Shown piece by piece: positions 51,605 to 64,000 of a stretch of DNA of 64,000 nucleotides (position 1 is its first letter; every line of letters begins with the position of its first letter). The DNA is taken from assembly GCA_947462335.1 (NCBI GenBank), contig OX381721.1:40946488-41010487 (forward strand), read 5' to 3'. Both the position numbers and the translations under genes were made by a program. This stretch comes from Harmothoe impar. Its lineage: Eukaryota > Annelida > Polychaeta > Phyllodocida > Polynoidae. The notes under the pieces are model-generated. The model saw only the letters and a list, made by a program, of their open reading frames with translations, was not told the DNA's origin and made no database searches.

Positions 51605-53570
51605 TTACATGGTCAAATGCCAGGCCCCACTAGGGCATATATTACGATGAAGCAGATGTGAGCACAGCTTATCCAATACATTTAGGAATCTGAAACCACT
51701 TCTACTATTGGATGGCATTCCCAAAAGCTTAATGTGCAAAACATAGGAGGTACATAGCTTGTCACTTGTGAGGAGTTTGAATGGGACATGGTGCAAGCAA
51801 TCTAAATGGGGCATTGTGCAGCAGCTTTTAGTCATTGCAATTGAAGAAATTGCAATGCATACAACTGTTCTGACAGAATGCATTTCTGTAGATAATGTTG
51901 CCAAGTCCACAATGTAGTTCTACTTTCTGGAAGAAAGGTTCATAAGTTGGCCTTCTGAGATACAGAGTTAACCCTATTAAGGTTAATAGTAGGACATTTG
52001 TAAAAAAAGAAATTCTGACATTGGGAATTCAAGAATCACTTAGGCAGCAACATGATAACTTTGTATTGAGGCATGAGGATAGGGAGATGCAAATGGATTT
52101 TTGTTAAGGCTGTTCATGAAGAAGATGGATGATTGTCTTGAACTTTACAGATCATACATTTTGTGAGTTTTTTTAATCTTAAAGCTATCCTACTTTTACA
52201 TTTTCCTTGCCTTTAAAATCAAATGTGTGAAGTGCAATAATGAAAAGTCCAAAAGCTTTGAAAGACTATGAGTGTCTGTCTGTATAGAGTCACTAAACCC
52301 AATGGGAACTGCAAAGCTACGAGATAAAAGTCATGTAATGGAAGGTAATCTTTGAAAGTGTTTCTCTTCTTTTGGTAAAGTGATTTTCATTTCTAAATCA
52401 GGGTCAGCCTCTCATGGTTCATTGGCCATTTCACATCCATCAAAAGTGTAATTGCAAAGGGAGACAGTTACAAAAAGTACTCTCATTGGAAAAACAGTAA
52501 AATAAATGTTGCTGTGGGTAAATTATCTGATGAAAAGGGAAGTTTCGACTACTATGACTATCCTTAATAACACTTAGAGACACGATCTGCAAAATGAAAG
52601 TTGGTGTAGGGTGCACCAAGGTCCCAGCATATATCAATCCATTCTGAATATGATTAATTCTCTAAATCCTCAAACTTTGAAATCTGATCAAAAGTACATT
52701 TTATTGATTTGATGTTGAGTCAATTAATACCCTGCACCCATCACATTAAAATAAATAAATGGTGAATTATACAAAACTTATAGGATTCAGTGTAGATGTA
52801 CAGTTACCTGAGAGATGGGATAAGGGCAGCCCTGGGATAAGGGATATGGTTCGGTTTGTTTTGGTATAAATAATCCTGATGTAATATTACATTGTGGAGA
52901 TATTCCTATTTCTGATTTTAACAGCAGTCAATGGAATTAATTTTAGGTGAGAAACTCTGAGTTCAATTGTTAAAGTGGGCTCATGATCATGACTCATAAA
53001 CAGAGCCAGAGCAGAAGAAAAGGCCAAGGGCGGAGATAATGGGTTATAGTTAAAATACTCTGCCTTGCAAGTTTCTAAATGATTGCCAACTCAATTCACA
53101 ATGTGAATTTATATGAACTCTTTCTCCTATCTATTTTCGAAACACCATAGATTATAAATAATTCAACTGTTGTAACAGAATATTACATAGCTATGTGTAG
53201 AAATGAAGTAGTTTCTATAAAGATAAATCTTTGGATCATGAAGCATTAACATCTAAGTGGAATTCTGTAATGATAATAGTAATAATAATAATAGTAATAA
53301 TAATGTAACATATTCATGAAATAATAAATAAACAAATGACTCATTGAACCAATAGATATCTATAAGTACATCTTTGATAATTAAAAGATTAACCTCCTAG
53401 AGATTTGAATCATCCAAACCCCATTCAAATTGATTATACAGGTATTCATCCAAAACCTCCCATGTCTATTTAGTCTACCACCCCCCCCCCCCCCCACATA
53501 CCATAATATACCACACTGCATTAAGACCCCCTGAAGGATGGAGTATGATGCACTATTTTTGGTGGCTACA
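51605..53570 (+). repeat. Module segment matching 36655-39250
   Basis: Continues the module after the insertion. It lacks the 627-bp MITE of the partner (empty site near 52218) and carries an AAT microsatellite at 53272-53304 and a 15-C run at 53481-53495 where the partner reads CTATCCCCGACC. Near 51963-51990 a short AACCCTATTAAGGTTAAT word resembles collapsed TTAA-element ends. Confidence 0.8.
53272..53304 (+). repeat. (AAT)n microsatellite
   Basis: AATAATAATAATAGTAATAA-type run, interrupted by G twice. Confidence 0.9.
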
Positions 53571-54369
53571 TCTCCCTTTAATTAGACTTAACTATCAGAC
53601 TACTATCAATATTTGGAAGGAAGGTACTTGTCCAATCATTGCAAATGACCACTTTTCCATAAAACGCTTCATTATCATCAGAATTATTTTTGGGACAAAA
53701 TTGTGATCACCCTTGTTATCTATACCTTCCATATCTTCTCGATATTATTTTTTCTAAGGGATTACAAATCCAATTGAAATGATTCTGGATGACAGAGATT
53801 ACTACCTGATTGATCACCAACTTGCGTGAGATCTTTATTTCTAAAATTGTAAGTTTTATGAAAGGGTTGCTTGTAATGTCAGATGATAAACATGCCAGAA
53901 ATCGGAGTGATGTTAGATTAAATAACAGTTCCAAAAATGGTTGTTTGTTGTGATGGTACATTGTTGTTGTATGATAAGATAAAACCATAATTTCGAATGT
54001 TGACTACAAATCCGTTTGGCCACCATGGCCAAATTTAACATGATAGCTATAACCATATGCTACATGATTACATTCTATGTCAAAAAGCCTTAATTTCACA
54101 TCAACACATGGTAAATACAAGGGTATTTTGGTATGTACTGTAACTAAACCTATATAGCTAATAACCATCATTTAGAGTGCCCTTTTAATCTCTTTTCATG
54201 ATAAACATTTGTATGTAGTAATTACTGAACATGGCTGAATATAAATAGCAACAACATTTAAGCCGTTAAGTTCGCTAGTGTTAAATGGCTTTTAGGGATT
54301 ACTGGCAATATTTATGTAACAGATTATGAACCCTTACATTCACTCAAGTTTCCCCATGGTATGCTCCAA
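53571..54369 (+). repeat. Module block beta, weak copy 5, with flanks
   Basis: 53640-53900 holds TTTCCATAAAACGCTTCATT (as at 12045), GATGACAGAGATTACTACCT, TTGATCACCAACTTGCGTGA and AAAGGGTTGCTTGTAATG. The last shows the uninterrupted form of the 12278 insertion site. 53900-54369 has no recognised feature. Confidence 0.55.
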
Positions 54370-55000
54370 AATCACTACAGAGTGTGGGCAATGAGGAAGC
54401 TAATATTATACTGTTGTATCCTTATGCCAATCTAAAGTTCTTCATCATTCATAGGAGTACACAATGGCCCAGGCATGTTAGAAAGCGCTGTGTCTAAGAT
54501 AACAGTCTTGAGTTCTTGTCTGAGGGATACCAGAGTGGCCATGAAGGTATCCTAGAGATGATGGATGACATGCCTTTCTCTTCTTTTCTTTTATCGGATA
54601 ATTGCACGGCTCTGGCCTCTATGATGAAAGGGTGGTATAGCATTCTAGATGATCATGGATATTGTGCAGGCACAGTGACATTACTGATGGAGTGTATTAT
54701 GAGTATGAAGAGGTAGCTTCATGTGCCTTCTCCAAATATGGCTCTATAGGCTATAGGCCTACTGTAAATCTGCTTTATATCTAATGGTTACTGTCTTGAT
54801 TGAATATGGAAATATTGACCATCTATAATTAATTTTTAGATTAGAATCAGAAGCAATTTGAGGCATACATGTCTATTGTATTTGATGTTCTTTTCATCCA
54901 TTTCTTTATCACTATTAGCTCACCGCCAGTATTTCCTATTCGCTATATGGCTTTGATGCTTCATCCAATGAATATGACCCAGCAATATTTTGAAATTAGC
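54370..55000 (+). repeat. Module block delta, partner of 40670-41250
   Basis: AATGAGGAAGCTAATATT, GTACACAATGGCCCA, ATGATGGATGACATGCCTTT, GGCTTTGATGCTTCATCC. The frame seen at 40678 is here cut by an in-frame TAG at 54714 and lacks the upstream part. Confidence 0.75.
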
Positions 55001-55714
55001 TAGAGTCTTTCTGCTGTGATTTAGTTTCCCTTTCCATCTAATTACTGACATAAAGGCATAAACAGTGAGAATATGCCATATCATATAACTTCTAAGGCCT
55101 TTGAAGAATCATTTCGATAGGAATAATCTAGGTCTTGAGATTATTACCCTTGATATTAACTCTAGATGTGTGCAGTCCTATCGGTGAAGAACACACAAAA
55201 AAGCAAAGGTGTCTTGTGGTTTTAGACAGTATCATATAAAAGTTAACTTGTCATGCATGCCATTGTGTGTCCGGGAAGTACAGAAGTAGAGAAAATTCGA
55301 AACAATGATATAATTTCAATGTTTATTCTATTTAACAATTGATATAATTAAGGATCGCATTTGGAATGAATTGATGCCTGTCTAGATTGAAATAAAATCA
55401 TTTTGTCATCTTTATGAACTAAATTGAAACTACCACAACTGGTATTACAGTTTGCCTACCACACTACCCCCTTATATATACAGTGCAGAGCAGCATCATG
55501 TTCAGTTTGGGATACTGATGAGAAAAGATGGCACTGAAGATCCTTGAAGATCTGTATGGAGTTCAAAATATACATATGAGCATTTGTATAGAACCTGATT
55601 TTAGTCTCTGGTGTGACATGTAATTGGAATAACATCAATCTCATCTTCTATGGCCAGCATGAATTACGCAAATACTGGGGCACCTTAAGTGCCCCAATCT
55701 CTGGGACAGATAAT
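55001..55714. other. No feature recognised
   Basis: AT-rich, no convincing frame or repeat partner in the window. Confidence 0.45.
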
Positions 55715-55950
55715 ACAGACTGGTGATTGGCAGGCCTGCTGTCCGCACCTTCCAACTCTATTTAATCAGTGGCAGATATGTGAAACCACTGTGGCCAAAT
55801 TGAGGGATGCCTTCACTAAATGGAACATATTTCTAAAAGACAAACTGAGCAATGTTCTGCATAAAAGAGTCATAAGAGCATTTAAACAGTTCATTAGGCA
55901 GCTTTTTGCACTGTTTGTCTGGGGAAAAGGTTGTCAAATTAAAGCAGCAC
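55715..55950 (+). repeat. Module block epsilon without the retrotransposon
   Basis: Partner of 19470-19670 (GGTGATTGGCAGGCCTGCTG, GCCTTCACTAAATGGAACAT). It runs on through the position where the DIRS element sits in the other copy. The open frame 55689-56000 reads peptides similar to 19526-19670 (DAFTKW) but has no recognisable motif. Confidence 0.55.
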
Positions 55951-56266
55951 TATATAGATCAATCCGTTTTGTCTTCTTCTTGAGTAACAAATATCTCTAG
56001 TTCATTTTTTATTCCCAAAAATGGGGAAAAGCAGCAGCGGCAAATGAGCATGCAATCCAAAGAGTACCTAACCCTGTTGCTCATCTATTAGTAAAGGGTC
56101 GAGAGCTTTCATGCCCCTTTATCCTTCCCTTTTATGCACACTTCTATCGTTTCCAATAAGGATATCCAAAACCAACATCGCAGTCTAAGTGATACAATTT
56201 GTCCTTCCCATCAAGCTATCATTTTAGATTAATTAAATGGATTCAATTCAAGCAGTCTAGAAGGCC

Positions 56267-56388
56267 AACCACGTACATACTCAAAAAAGTCAGTCTCATT
56301 GTCGCTAGAACCACTCTCACTGCCTGACTTTCAGGTGAGAGTGGTTCTAGCGACAATGACGCTGACTTTTCTGAGTATGTACATGGTT
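56267..56388. repeat. Hairpin with 54-bp arms and 14-bp loop
   Basis: Left 56267-56320 and right 56335-56388 match in about 50 of 54 positions. The inner 25 bp (CATTGTCGCTAGAACCACTC and on) are perfect. No flanking duplication or transposon termini. Confidence 0.93.
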
Positions 56389-59300
56389 ATGAAAGCAACA
56401 TAATCTGATCCTCTTTGTCCTATAAACTGATACACAAACGTCGTGCTGGACACTTTAGTCTAGTTATCATCCCAACTGTCCGATAACACATTTATACCCC
56501 TCGCTGGTTGGATATTGAGCCTCCTGATGCACTGAAATGATAGGGACATCTGTCAACATGAGGTATATTAGATTAGATATAAAAAAAGTATCACATTACA
56601 CGTATGTGAGAACCAAATATTCAGCTGTTGCACAATCTTCCAATGATGATGTAAAAACTAACTTTTGTCGAAACATTTCTGGGCATGAAAGAGATATGGG
56701 GAAACAAGCTTTCTCTATCAGGGTCTATATCATAGGCCAGATGTGCCATACTCCTGAATTTGAGAGTCTTTTGCCGCTGCTTGAGATGAAAGTCAGAAGG
56801 TCACGGCAGGTCAAGGTTACAGCCCCTACCCTAGTCCTCTGTCACGCAACATACCCAGAGGGGAATGCTATTAAAGTCCTACAACTTGTTGCCCCTCCAC
56901 CAACAGTCAGGGTGGAGCCAGAGCTGGTGGTCTAGACTTTATATCGCGTAGGTGGGGGTTTAAGTAGACTCTGACACCACATGTTTCAGGCATTCAGTGA
57001 TTAGATTTTGTTCTCCTCTTGGTTTAGAGACAATGTATGAATACTTACTGACTATATTTTGTGAAATTTTGTGAAATTCAGTCCGATGATAAAACAGCTG
57101 TCCCCACAGACTAGTCTACGCAACGATATAGGATGAGAACAATATGATATTTGGCAGAACCATTATTTGATGGGATACAATTATTAGAGGAAACATAAAG
57201 GGAAATACATCTACAAGTCATGTCCTTTTGGAGGCCTACTAGTATGTTTCCAATAATTGCACCACCTTTACAGGAAACCGAAGGCTGTAGTTAGATTAAG
57301 TTGGCTGAATGCAAGTTCTGTATATATTTCCATGTGATTTTCCCAACAACAATGTCTGGTGTACATGTTTTACAACGAACACTCTTCAACTAAGTCTGGC
57401 TAGTAAAGTTTAAACAGGTTTTCTGATGAAATGCTTTAATGAAATATGATTCTCTGTTAAAACAGAAGCAATGAAACAGATGAATGGCTCTTATCTACAT
57501 GATCCTGTTTAAAACAAGGAGAAAACGGTTTCTACATGTCCTTTTGTATGAGCACAATGTTATATCTTATATGATGGATCGTTATACCTTTGTTCAAACA
57601 CTTTTAACTTTGCTGCGTAGGAAGGTCCATTGTGACTTCTAAACTAAGATTTTGCTTAATGTTATCTTGTTTTACTCACAATTGTGTAGTAGAGTGAAGT
57701 TACTACTATTGTTCTCCTGTTCACGACATGTCCAAATTTCCCTATACATTGAGCCCTCAGTAAGAAAAAAGCCCTCGTCATATTCTTCACTGCCAGGTAA
57801 TGAGAAACATTATTCTCATCTACTGTCTTTACCATAAAATGGCATATTGTAGAATAAGCAGATGAGATTTCATTTTTATCCGAAAGCAGCAGGAACTTCA
57901 AGGGCTGAATTGTCCACAAGTGTATGACAGAGTCGCTTACATTGTAAATGCATTAAGACTACTCAGGTTTTTGAAACTTAAACATGCTACTCTCAGAGTT
58001 TATTGAAATATTACACCATTTTAATCTAGCACTCAACGTAATTCAGTATGGGTCAGTTGCACAAATTCCATAATTTGATCCTGAAAAAATCAACACTTGA
58101 CTATACCTCCCAACAAGATCTTGAGAGAAACTTGAGATGTTCTCGTGTCGTGACTCGTGATCCCTGGGACTTAGTGCACTGATGGCCACCGTCCACAGAG
58201 AATAAGCGAGGTTCGTCAGTGATCTAGCGTACTAGTATAATGGCCTGCCGACTAACATCAGTGCATCTAAGCATTTAGATAAGATTTCTCTTATAGTCCC
58301 AGTGCATTATATGTCATGTATGGTACAATTGGAAAGAGAACATCTGAATCTATACACCAGTTGATTCACAAACTGCAATCACTTATATTCATTCAAATAT
58401 CATGCATTGAACATGGCACAGCATAAAGTCTTCTTATAGAGAGCCAGCAAAATCCATTTCCGAATTTTCTGTTAGATTTGCTGATAAAAATAAACATACA
58501 GAGTAGTAGCCAAGACACTGCTCTATCACTCTGCATTTTGGTTTTATCTCCTAATGGAATGGTAAGGCCACAAATGAGGAAAACAATGAGAAAAAGTGGC
58601 ATTCTCTCCCTAATTCATACATTCATGGTTGGTATAGATGATACCCATTGTTCTGAGATTAGAGATAAGGCACTGAGGGGATGTAGACCTTGCCATGAGC
58701 GTATGGTCATGGTCTAATAATCACACCATATGTACCAATTAAATGGTACGCCACAGTACAATGCATAGTACCAGAATACTGGTATGGTCAATGAGACCGG
58801 TTGACATGACTGTACCATAGTAGTAGTGCATCCCAACAAGCTATTCCTGTTCCCTACCTGGTTAGGGATAATGGAGGGCAACATTTTTCATTTGGTCAGT
58901 TTTCGACAACCTCGTCAGCGGTTTGTGTATAACATCTAACAGTTTGCAAAGGAGATGAGGACAAGTGGCTTTACTTATAGAGCTGTCCCCAAGCCAACAG
59001 GCACTTAACAATACTATGGCTGTCTGGACATCAGTTACTCACGAATGCTGCTATAGACTACAGTAGTATATAGTTCCCCCTATCATCTGATGTAAATGAT
59101 GCTGATGTACCACAATGCTATTCTATGCTCGATATATCTTGTAATTATATCAATGTCTTTATTAGTACTGCATGTAATACAATGACGAAATACTGATGTT
59201 ATAACTTATACCACCACGGCAACTACAATTTACAGGTCCATAGCAATGGTATGACATAGAATACTGGCATTTGGAAAGTATAACTTTAAACACAGCTCGG

Positions 59301-59804
59301 ATATCAGATTGCAAATAATAAAACGCCTATAGGTCTAATATGTTTTGGGTTCATATTTCTTTTATTGCAATGGAGCTGTACATGTAGTATTTCCTTTTTC
59401 AATCGTGAATTACTGACAACGGGTAATTTCTACTGAATACTTTGTGTATTTAAAGGGCATGATGTGACAGAGACATATATATAGCCAGGACTGACCACAC
59501 GACAGTTTAATGGTAACTGGAAACATGTCTCCTCAGCTATAACACGTTCACATGGAAAAAGATATACTGACATTTATAATCGATTGAAAACTTTTTGACT
59601 AGTTATCCTTTTATGTATCAAATTATTCTCTTTTCATTTGCTATTTCTTGTTTTGGATTATTTGTACTTTCCATAGGGCATACAGTTAGCTCCCTCTAAG
59701 GTGGACACTCTTCTGATTTTTCACCTCCATAACACTTTGGTACCACTCAAATTTATTCCATACTTCATACTGATTACTAAGCAATTTCCTCTTTCCTATT
59801 TCAG
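56389..59804. other. No gene recognised
   Basis: 56770-56960 (GATGAAAGTC.GAAGGTCACG, GGCAGGTCAAGGTTACAG, CACCAACAGTCAGGGTGGAG) is a further copy of module words from 36585-36640 and 37370-37390, which explains the open frame at 56537-56935. Beyond 57000 I find only accidental frames; 58730-58820 has several GGTAC/GTACC words that could form short hairpins. Confidence 0.45.
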
Positions 59805-59853
59805 AGTGCGGGTTTGCTGGGAAAGGTGGAACTCTTCTTATTGGATCAATAAG
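59805..59853 (+). other. Candidate 49-nt internal exon
   Basis: A pyrimidine-rich tract TTTCCTCTTTCCTATTTCAG ends at 59804 and a good donor, AAG|GTAAGAT, starts at 59854. Of the three frames, two are open: VRVCWERWNSSYWINK and CGFAGKGGTLLIGSI. No neighbouring exon could be paired with it, and a 49-nt match to splice consensus can arise by chance. Confidence 0.25.
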
Positions 59854-60189
59854 GTAAGATATCTATAATCAATATAGTAAGGAAATCACAGATGCCAGAA
59901 TCTAGGCAAATTTCCATTCATCCCCCTACAAAGAGGCAACTAACTGTACCCAAGGTTTATCATCATGGATATATGCAGTTCTGCATAGGAATGGCGTTAT
60001 CTAGAATACCACTTTCTAGCATTCATGAAGTTATAGGAATAGGGTAACAAAGCACTAATGGTTTTTGGTTTTTGAAGTGGAGCTGAGAGGCAGCTGGTAG
60101 GTTTCCACACAGTGAAAGCATTTCTTCCTTTCTCCATGCACTGCAGAACCACATATCAAGCTTACAATCCACAAGCTGGCATTCTCCAC

Positions 60190-61830
60190 CAGTCTGAATG
60201 AACTACCATAAAGATGACAACCACCTTGCTATCTACTGTATCATAGAGGCACAGGTCTCTGACCTTTAGGGTCTGATATATGTATTTGCAAAAAGATCTC
60301 TTACCAATCCAGGAATAAATCAAAACCAAAAGAAAACACCAAAAACCTAGCTATACAGTTCTGTACTTTCAGAAGGTGTCTTCACTTCCATCTAGTTTTT
60401 GCACCCACCAAAAAAGGCAGCACTGCTGATGGGTCTGGAGCACATAGCTATGATCCCCACCTGTGCTGTGTAGTAGTTTATTGCTAGGGGTGGGAAATTC
60501 TCCCTTTATGGCAGCTGGGATATTAAAAGTGGCCCACATATTGCATTTCTGGCCAGAAGTGTGAGGTTTTCCCTGAGAGGTCCTGAGAAATCCTCATCCG
60601 AAATTGATGCATTATGTTGTATGGAACTTTATATCCTGTCTCATCACTCTCTCTATATACTAGGAGGCTCTATTTCATTGCATGAAGAGTCTTTTTTTTC
60701 TCCAAATTACAGTATTCATTCCCCTTCTAATTATTTTAAGGGATGTAGTTATTCGACTCTCATTCTTCTTATGTATTATTTTTCTTTGTAAAAAAATAAT
60801 GTATGAATTCATATGATAATGATTATCGGTCTGGCCTTTATCCCGCAAAATTCCCCTTAACTTACAAAAGTAGGCCCTATCACTCCTATCCCACAAAAAA
60901 TAAAATGTATAAATTAGCCCACAAATGGGTAACCATGATAGACTGGTGTCTAGACTGGTCAGTGCCCTCCTTCAATGTTATTTTTATTCAAACCATGGTT
61001 AGAAAATATAGCCAAGATGTTTATTATGTTGGATGACCCTGCAATCATGGTTTAAGTTAATTCAATGTAGGGGAATACACTTTCGCACGACAACCTGTGC
61101 TTTGGGTTGCTGTTTAGCAGTTTAATGCTAGGGTCAGGGAATTGTCCCTTTTTGACAGCTGGGATATTACAATTGTTTCAAATACTGCACTTCTAGCAAG
61201 AAGCCAAAGGCTTTCCCTTGGAATCGTCGTCAGCTGATCAGAAATTGATGCTTTATGTTGTCCAAAACTTCATATCATGTCTCATTACATTCTATATATG
61301 CTAGGAAGCTCTACCTATGGAGATCTATAATCCAAGTTTCATACACATCAGAGGATTCATATTATTTCAAAGTCGCAGCCCAAGAACATGCATGGGTATG
61401 CGTTGAAGAACCGGGTAGTGCTCAGAAATCAGAAAGTTCTAGAATGTTCTTTGTGTATTCTTTATGCATTCTTCACCATAGGGGTGACAACCACCTTCCT
61501 ATACGTAATGTATCATAGAGGCACAGGTCTATGTCTTTTAGAGTTTGACATATGGACTTGCAAAAAGGTCTCTTACCAATTCAGGAATAAATCAAAACCA
61601 AAAGGGAACATCAAATACCTGGCACTACATTTCCATACCTTCAGAAAGTCTCTCCATTGCCCTCTAGTTTACAACTCCCCTGTCCCTTGCCAAAAAGCAG
61701 CACTGCTGATGGGTCTGGAGCACATAGCTATAATCCCCTATCTGTGTTGTGTAGTAGTTTATTGCTAGGGGTTGGAAATTCTCCCTTTCTGACAGCTGGC
61801 ATATTAAAAGTGGCCCACGTGTGCACGTAC
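60190..61830 (+). repeat. Tandem repeat of about 635 bp, three partial copies
   Basis: GGGTCTGGAGCACATAGCTA at 60434 and 61708; TGTATCATAGAGGCACAGG at 60237 and 61509 (offset 1272). A third, more diverged copy of the TAG.AGTTTA.TGCTAGGG, GACAGCTGGGATATTA, GAAATTGATGC.TTATGTTGT segment sits between, at about 61100-61320 (offset about 645 from the first). Open frames such as 61388-61768 follow from the repeat. Confidence 0.85.
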
Positions 61831-64000
61831 ATAATTATTTGCTCAGGGTAATAGCATGTGGAAATATTCAACTCAACTTGAGTATAGTTCATAATATCTA
61901 CTACAATAATTACAATGCTTACACCACTGTATCCATGAATTGGAGCATGCTTGGCTCGAGTGGGTGCATCAACATAGGGTATATTTATATGCATATAGCT
62001 TTATGATAACATGTTTTCCCAACCATGACTCTTGATTAAATTTTCCTTTAACGGTGTGAACGTTTCTGTTAGCTTTGATTACATACATGGTTGGGGGTAT
62101 GTTCAATGGATCTGAGAGCATTTCCTTTTGACAAGAGTAGAAAGACTCGGGGCAGTTCCTCTACAAAAATAGAAAACCCCTGATAGCAACATAATAATGT
62201 GGAATAGCCTTGTATGCTTAGGTATAGCAGAACCATTTATCTGGGATAAGGATATATGATAGAATACAGTTAATTTCTAGAATTAGTTACGATTGAAAAA
62301 CCTTGATACTGATATATCGCAGGTATACATAGACATATGTGCTGCATTTAAGACTACATATTGCCAGAAATATTCCTCCAGGCCTACTGTTGTGTATATG
62401 ACTCACCACCAACCCAGAAGTCTGCACCAATCAATGGGAGATGAACCAGCTCTGTGTGGTCTTCCCAATTGTGAACGGTCCACTAGAGCTGCACGTGCCT
62501 GATTGTATAGATGTGCCTCAGGGCAGAGTGACAGTATCAGTGATATATACAAAAAGGGGTTAGAGTGGATGGCGTCAGTAGTAGTGGTGCATATAGGCAA
62601 AGCCAAGATGTTCTATGATTCTATATGGAAGCTGCAATGTATAGCGTCCTATCTTAATACACTTCCTGGTGAACTATAATGCATTATTCCACACATGAAA
62701 ATGGGCCCAGTAATTACAATTGACAAACTGAGTAATCAAGAAGGAAATAAAATGACTCATACAGAGGACTGGAATGTAAACAAATACGAGATTGAGATAT
62801 TGAGATCAATATTGCATGGATTAATCCAAGCTTAATACAGATTAGAGGGGTCTATCCCAATAGTCCGCTTATAGACAAATGCTTGGTTATGACTACACAT
62901 GTTGCACCCAATGAGGAGAATAGGAATGTGTTGGATAGTTGGGTAGTGTTCCAGGAAGAATAATTCTAGAACGGTGTGCGTGATTATGCCCATTTCATTG
63001 CACACATTTAAAGCCAAGTTTGATATTCAATTTTTTTATCCTAAATTTCTGGGGGAAATATAATTTCATAGGTCACCTTATCTCTATCAGCCCTTTCACA
63101 AGGCTCCCATGCGAAAGGCTCCGATTGGTACTTATCATAATTCCAGTTGGAGGGACATATCAACTGCCTCAGAAAGTAGTAATTTTAGGACTGACATTGC
63201 ATGTGAATTAACGAAGGCTGAGTAGACCCCATACCCATATATCTGCACTCAGTAGAGAACTGCGCAGACAGGAGTCTCTCCACCCACACAGAAAATCTAA
63301 CTGCTCCGGCCCTTAGTCTGAAGTGGTTATCCCAGGTTAGTCATAGGTTAGCCAGGCATGTCTCAGTGCTATTCAAAAATGACAGAGGCATAACAACATT
63401 ATGACTAATGCCTTACTCAAGAGAACTTAGACTGAAGCTTATTGAAATGGAGAAGACTAAGGTGAGTTGGTCAGTACTGACCAACCTGAGAACATTAACC
63501 AACCTAGGTTGGTCGTATATGGAGGCAAAGAATATAGTGACATGCAGTGTAGCCGCCCTATGCTCCATGACTGCTCAATAACGTCGGTCAATGCGCCCCT
63601 TTTGCCTGCTGTCTGTTCCTCTTGCTTGTGTATGGGGAAACTCTAGCAGTGGCTAAATCGTTATTTTAAGATTATGTTACTTTAAGATTATGTCATTGTT
63701 GTACCTTCCTATATTCATAGTGAGTGCCACTATTTAGGAGAGGAAGGACTCATGATCGAGAGGTGCATAGAGCGGCCATGCCACATTGGATGGCCACACT
63801 GTATGTGAGCCCAGTGTATACTGTGCAGAGAGACTGCCCAGTCCTCTACTCAGTGAACATAATTATGGTTACCGGGTGATAGTGTTCTCTTCATCCGTCC
63901 TTTCCCAACTAAACTTTAATCCAGCTCATCCATGATGTTATAGAACCGCCTCAACGGAATTATATTGTTGTGGAGTGTTATACCATTGGTGTTAAAAAAT
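61831..64000. other. No gene recognised; short palindromes at 63466-63512
   Basis: Ordinary AT-rich sequence. GTTGGTCAGTACTGACCAAC (63466-63485) is a perfect 20-bp palindrome, and CCAACCTAGGTTGG (63499-63512) a second one built from the same TTGG/CCAA words. Confidence 0.5.

Noticed and set aside
56537..56935. 132-codon plus-strand frame
   Set aside because: Its 3' half is a copy of module words also at 36590 and 50360, where the frame is not open.

Overview
The window looks like non-coding, repeat-rich DNA from an animal genome, probably a marine invertebrate; I cannot name the species. It is mostly AT-rich, has no host gene I can call with confidence, no operon-like gene packing and no recognised tRNA or rRNA gene, and holds many small inverted-repeat transposons, minisatellites and poly-C tracts. 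The one solid set of protein-coding genes belongs to a retrotransposon.

The centrepiece, 19671-26229 on the minus strand, is a complete tyrosine-recombinase retrotransposon of the DIRS order, closest in layout to Ngaro/PAT elements. It has split direct repeats (205 bp at 26025-26229 and 19899-20103; 150 bp at 20103-20252 and 19671-19820). Both repeat pairs read as identical, so insertion is recent. Its genes are gag (25855-23852), RT/RNase H (open 23876-20343) and a tyrosine recombinase (21358-20378) lying inside the RT frame's 3' third. The last codons of gag form the heptamer A AAA AAC, directly followed by the stop, six bases, then an all-GC 8-bp stem. RT is in the -1 frame. This is a textbook programmed -1 frameshift signal and the strongest functional prediction here.

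The flanks are a patchwork of old, diverged copies of one multi-kilobase module. Collinear similarity blocks recur near 1-5.3 kb, 7.2-10.6 kb, 11.6-17.7 kb, 29.4-39.3 kb, 39.3-41.3 kb, 41.9-42.3 kb and 48.7-55 kb. Comparing copies reveals empty sites for several insertions, including a 627-bp TA-flanked element at 37473, a 1.5-kb element at 12278 and a TTAA element at 42286. A separate dispersed repeat at 14.9 kb supplies the empty site for the 1.53-kb AACGTT-rich element at 42387.

The 44.2-48.4 kb part is a tandem-repeat complex: a 148-bp array, then a foldback-like structure with inverted arms (about 44982-45530 and 48000-48355) enclosing a 10/30-bp minisatellite with two CCCAGTGGG miniature elements in it and a long 20-bp minisatellite. 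Several strikingly good palindromes (29891, 48457, 49088, 50926, 56267) lie in or near the duplicated modules. One of them has only a single arm in its paralogue, which suggests recent snap-back duplication.

Other items are a solo LTR with a 4-bp target duplication (15423-15723), a decayed coding-like region (about 5461-6300, minus strand), a possible 49-nt exon (59805-59853) and a three-copy tandem repeat at 60.2-61.8 kb.
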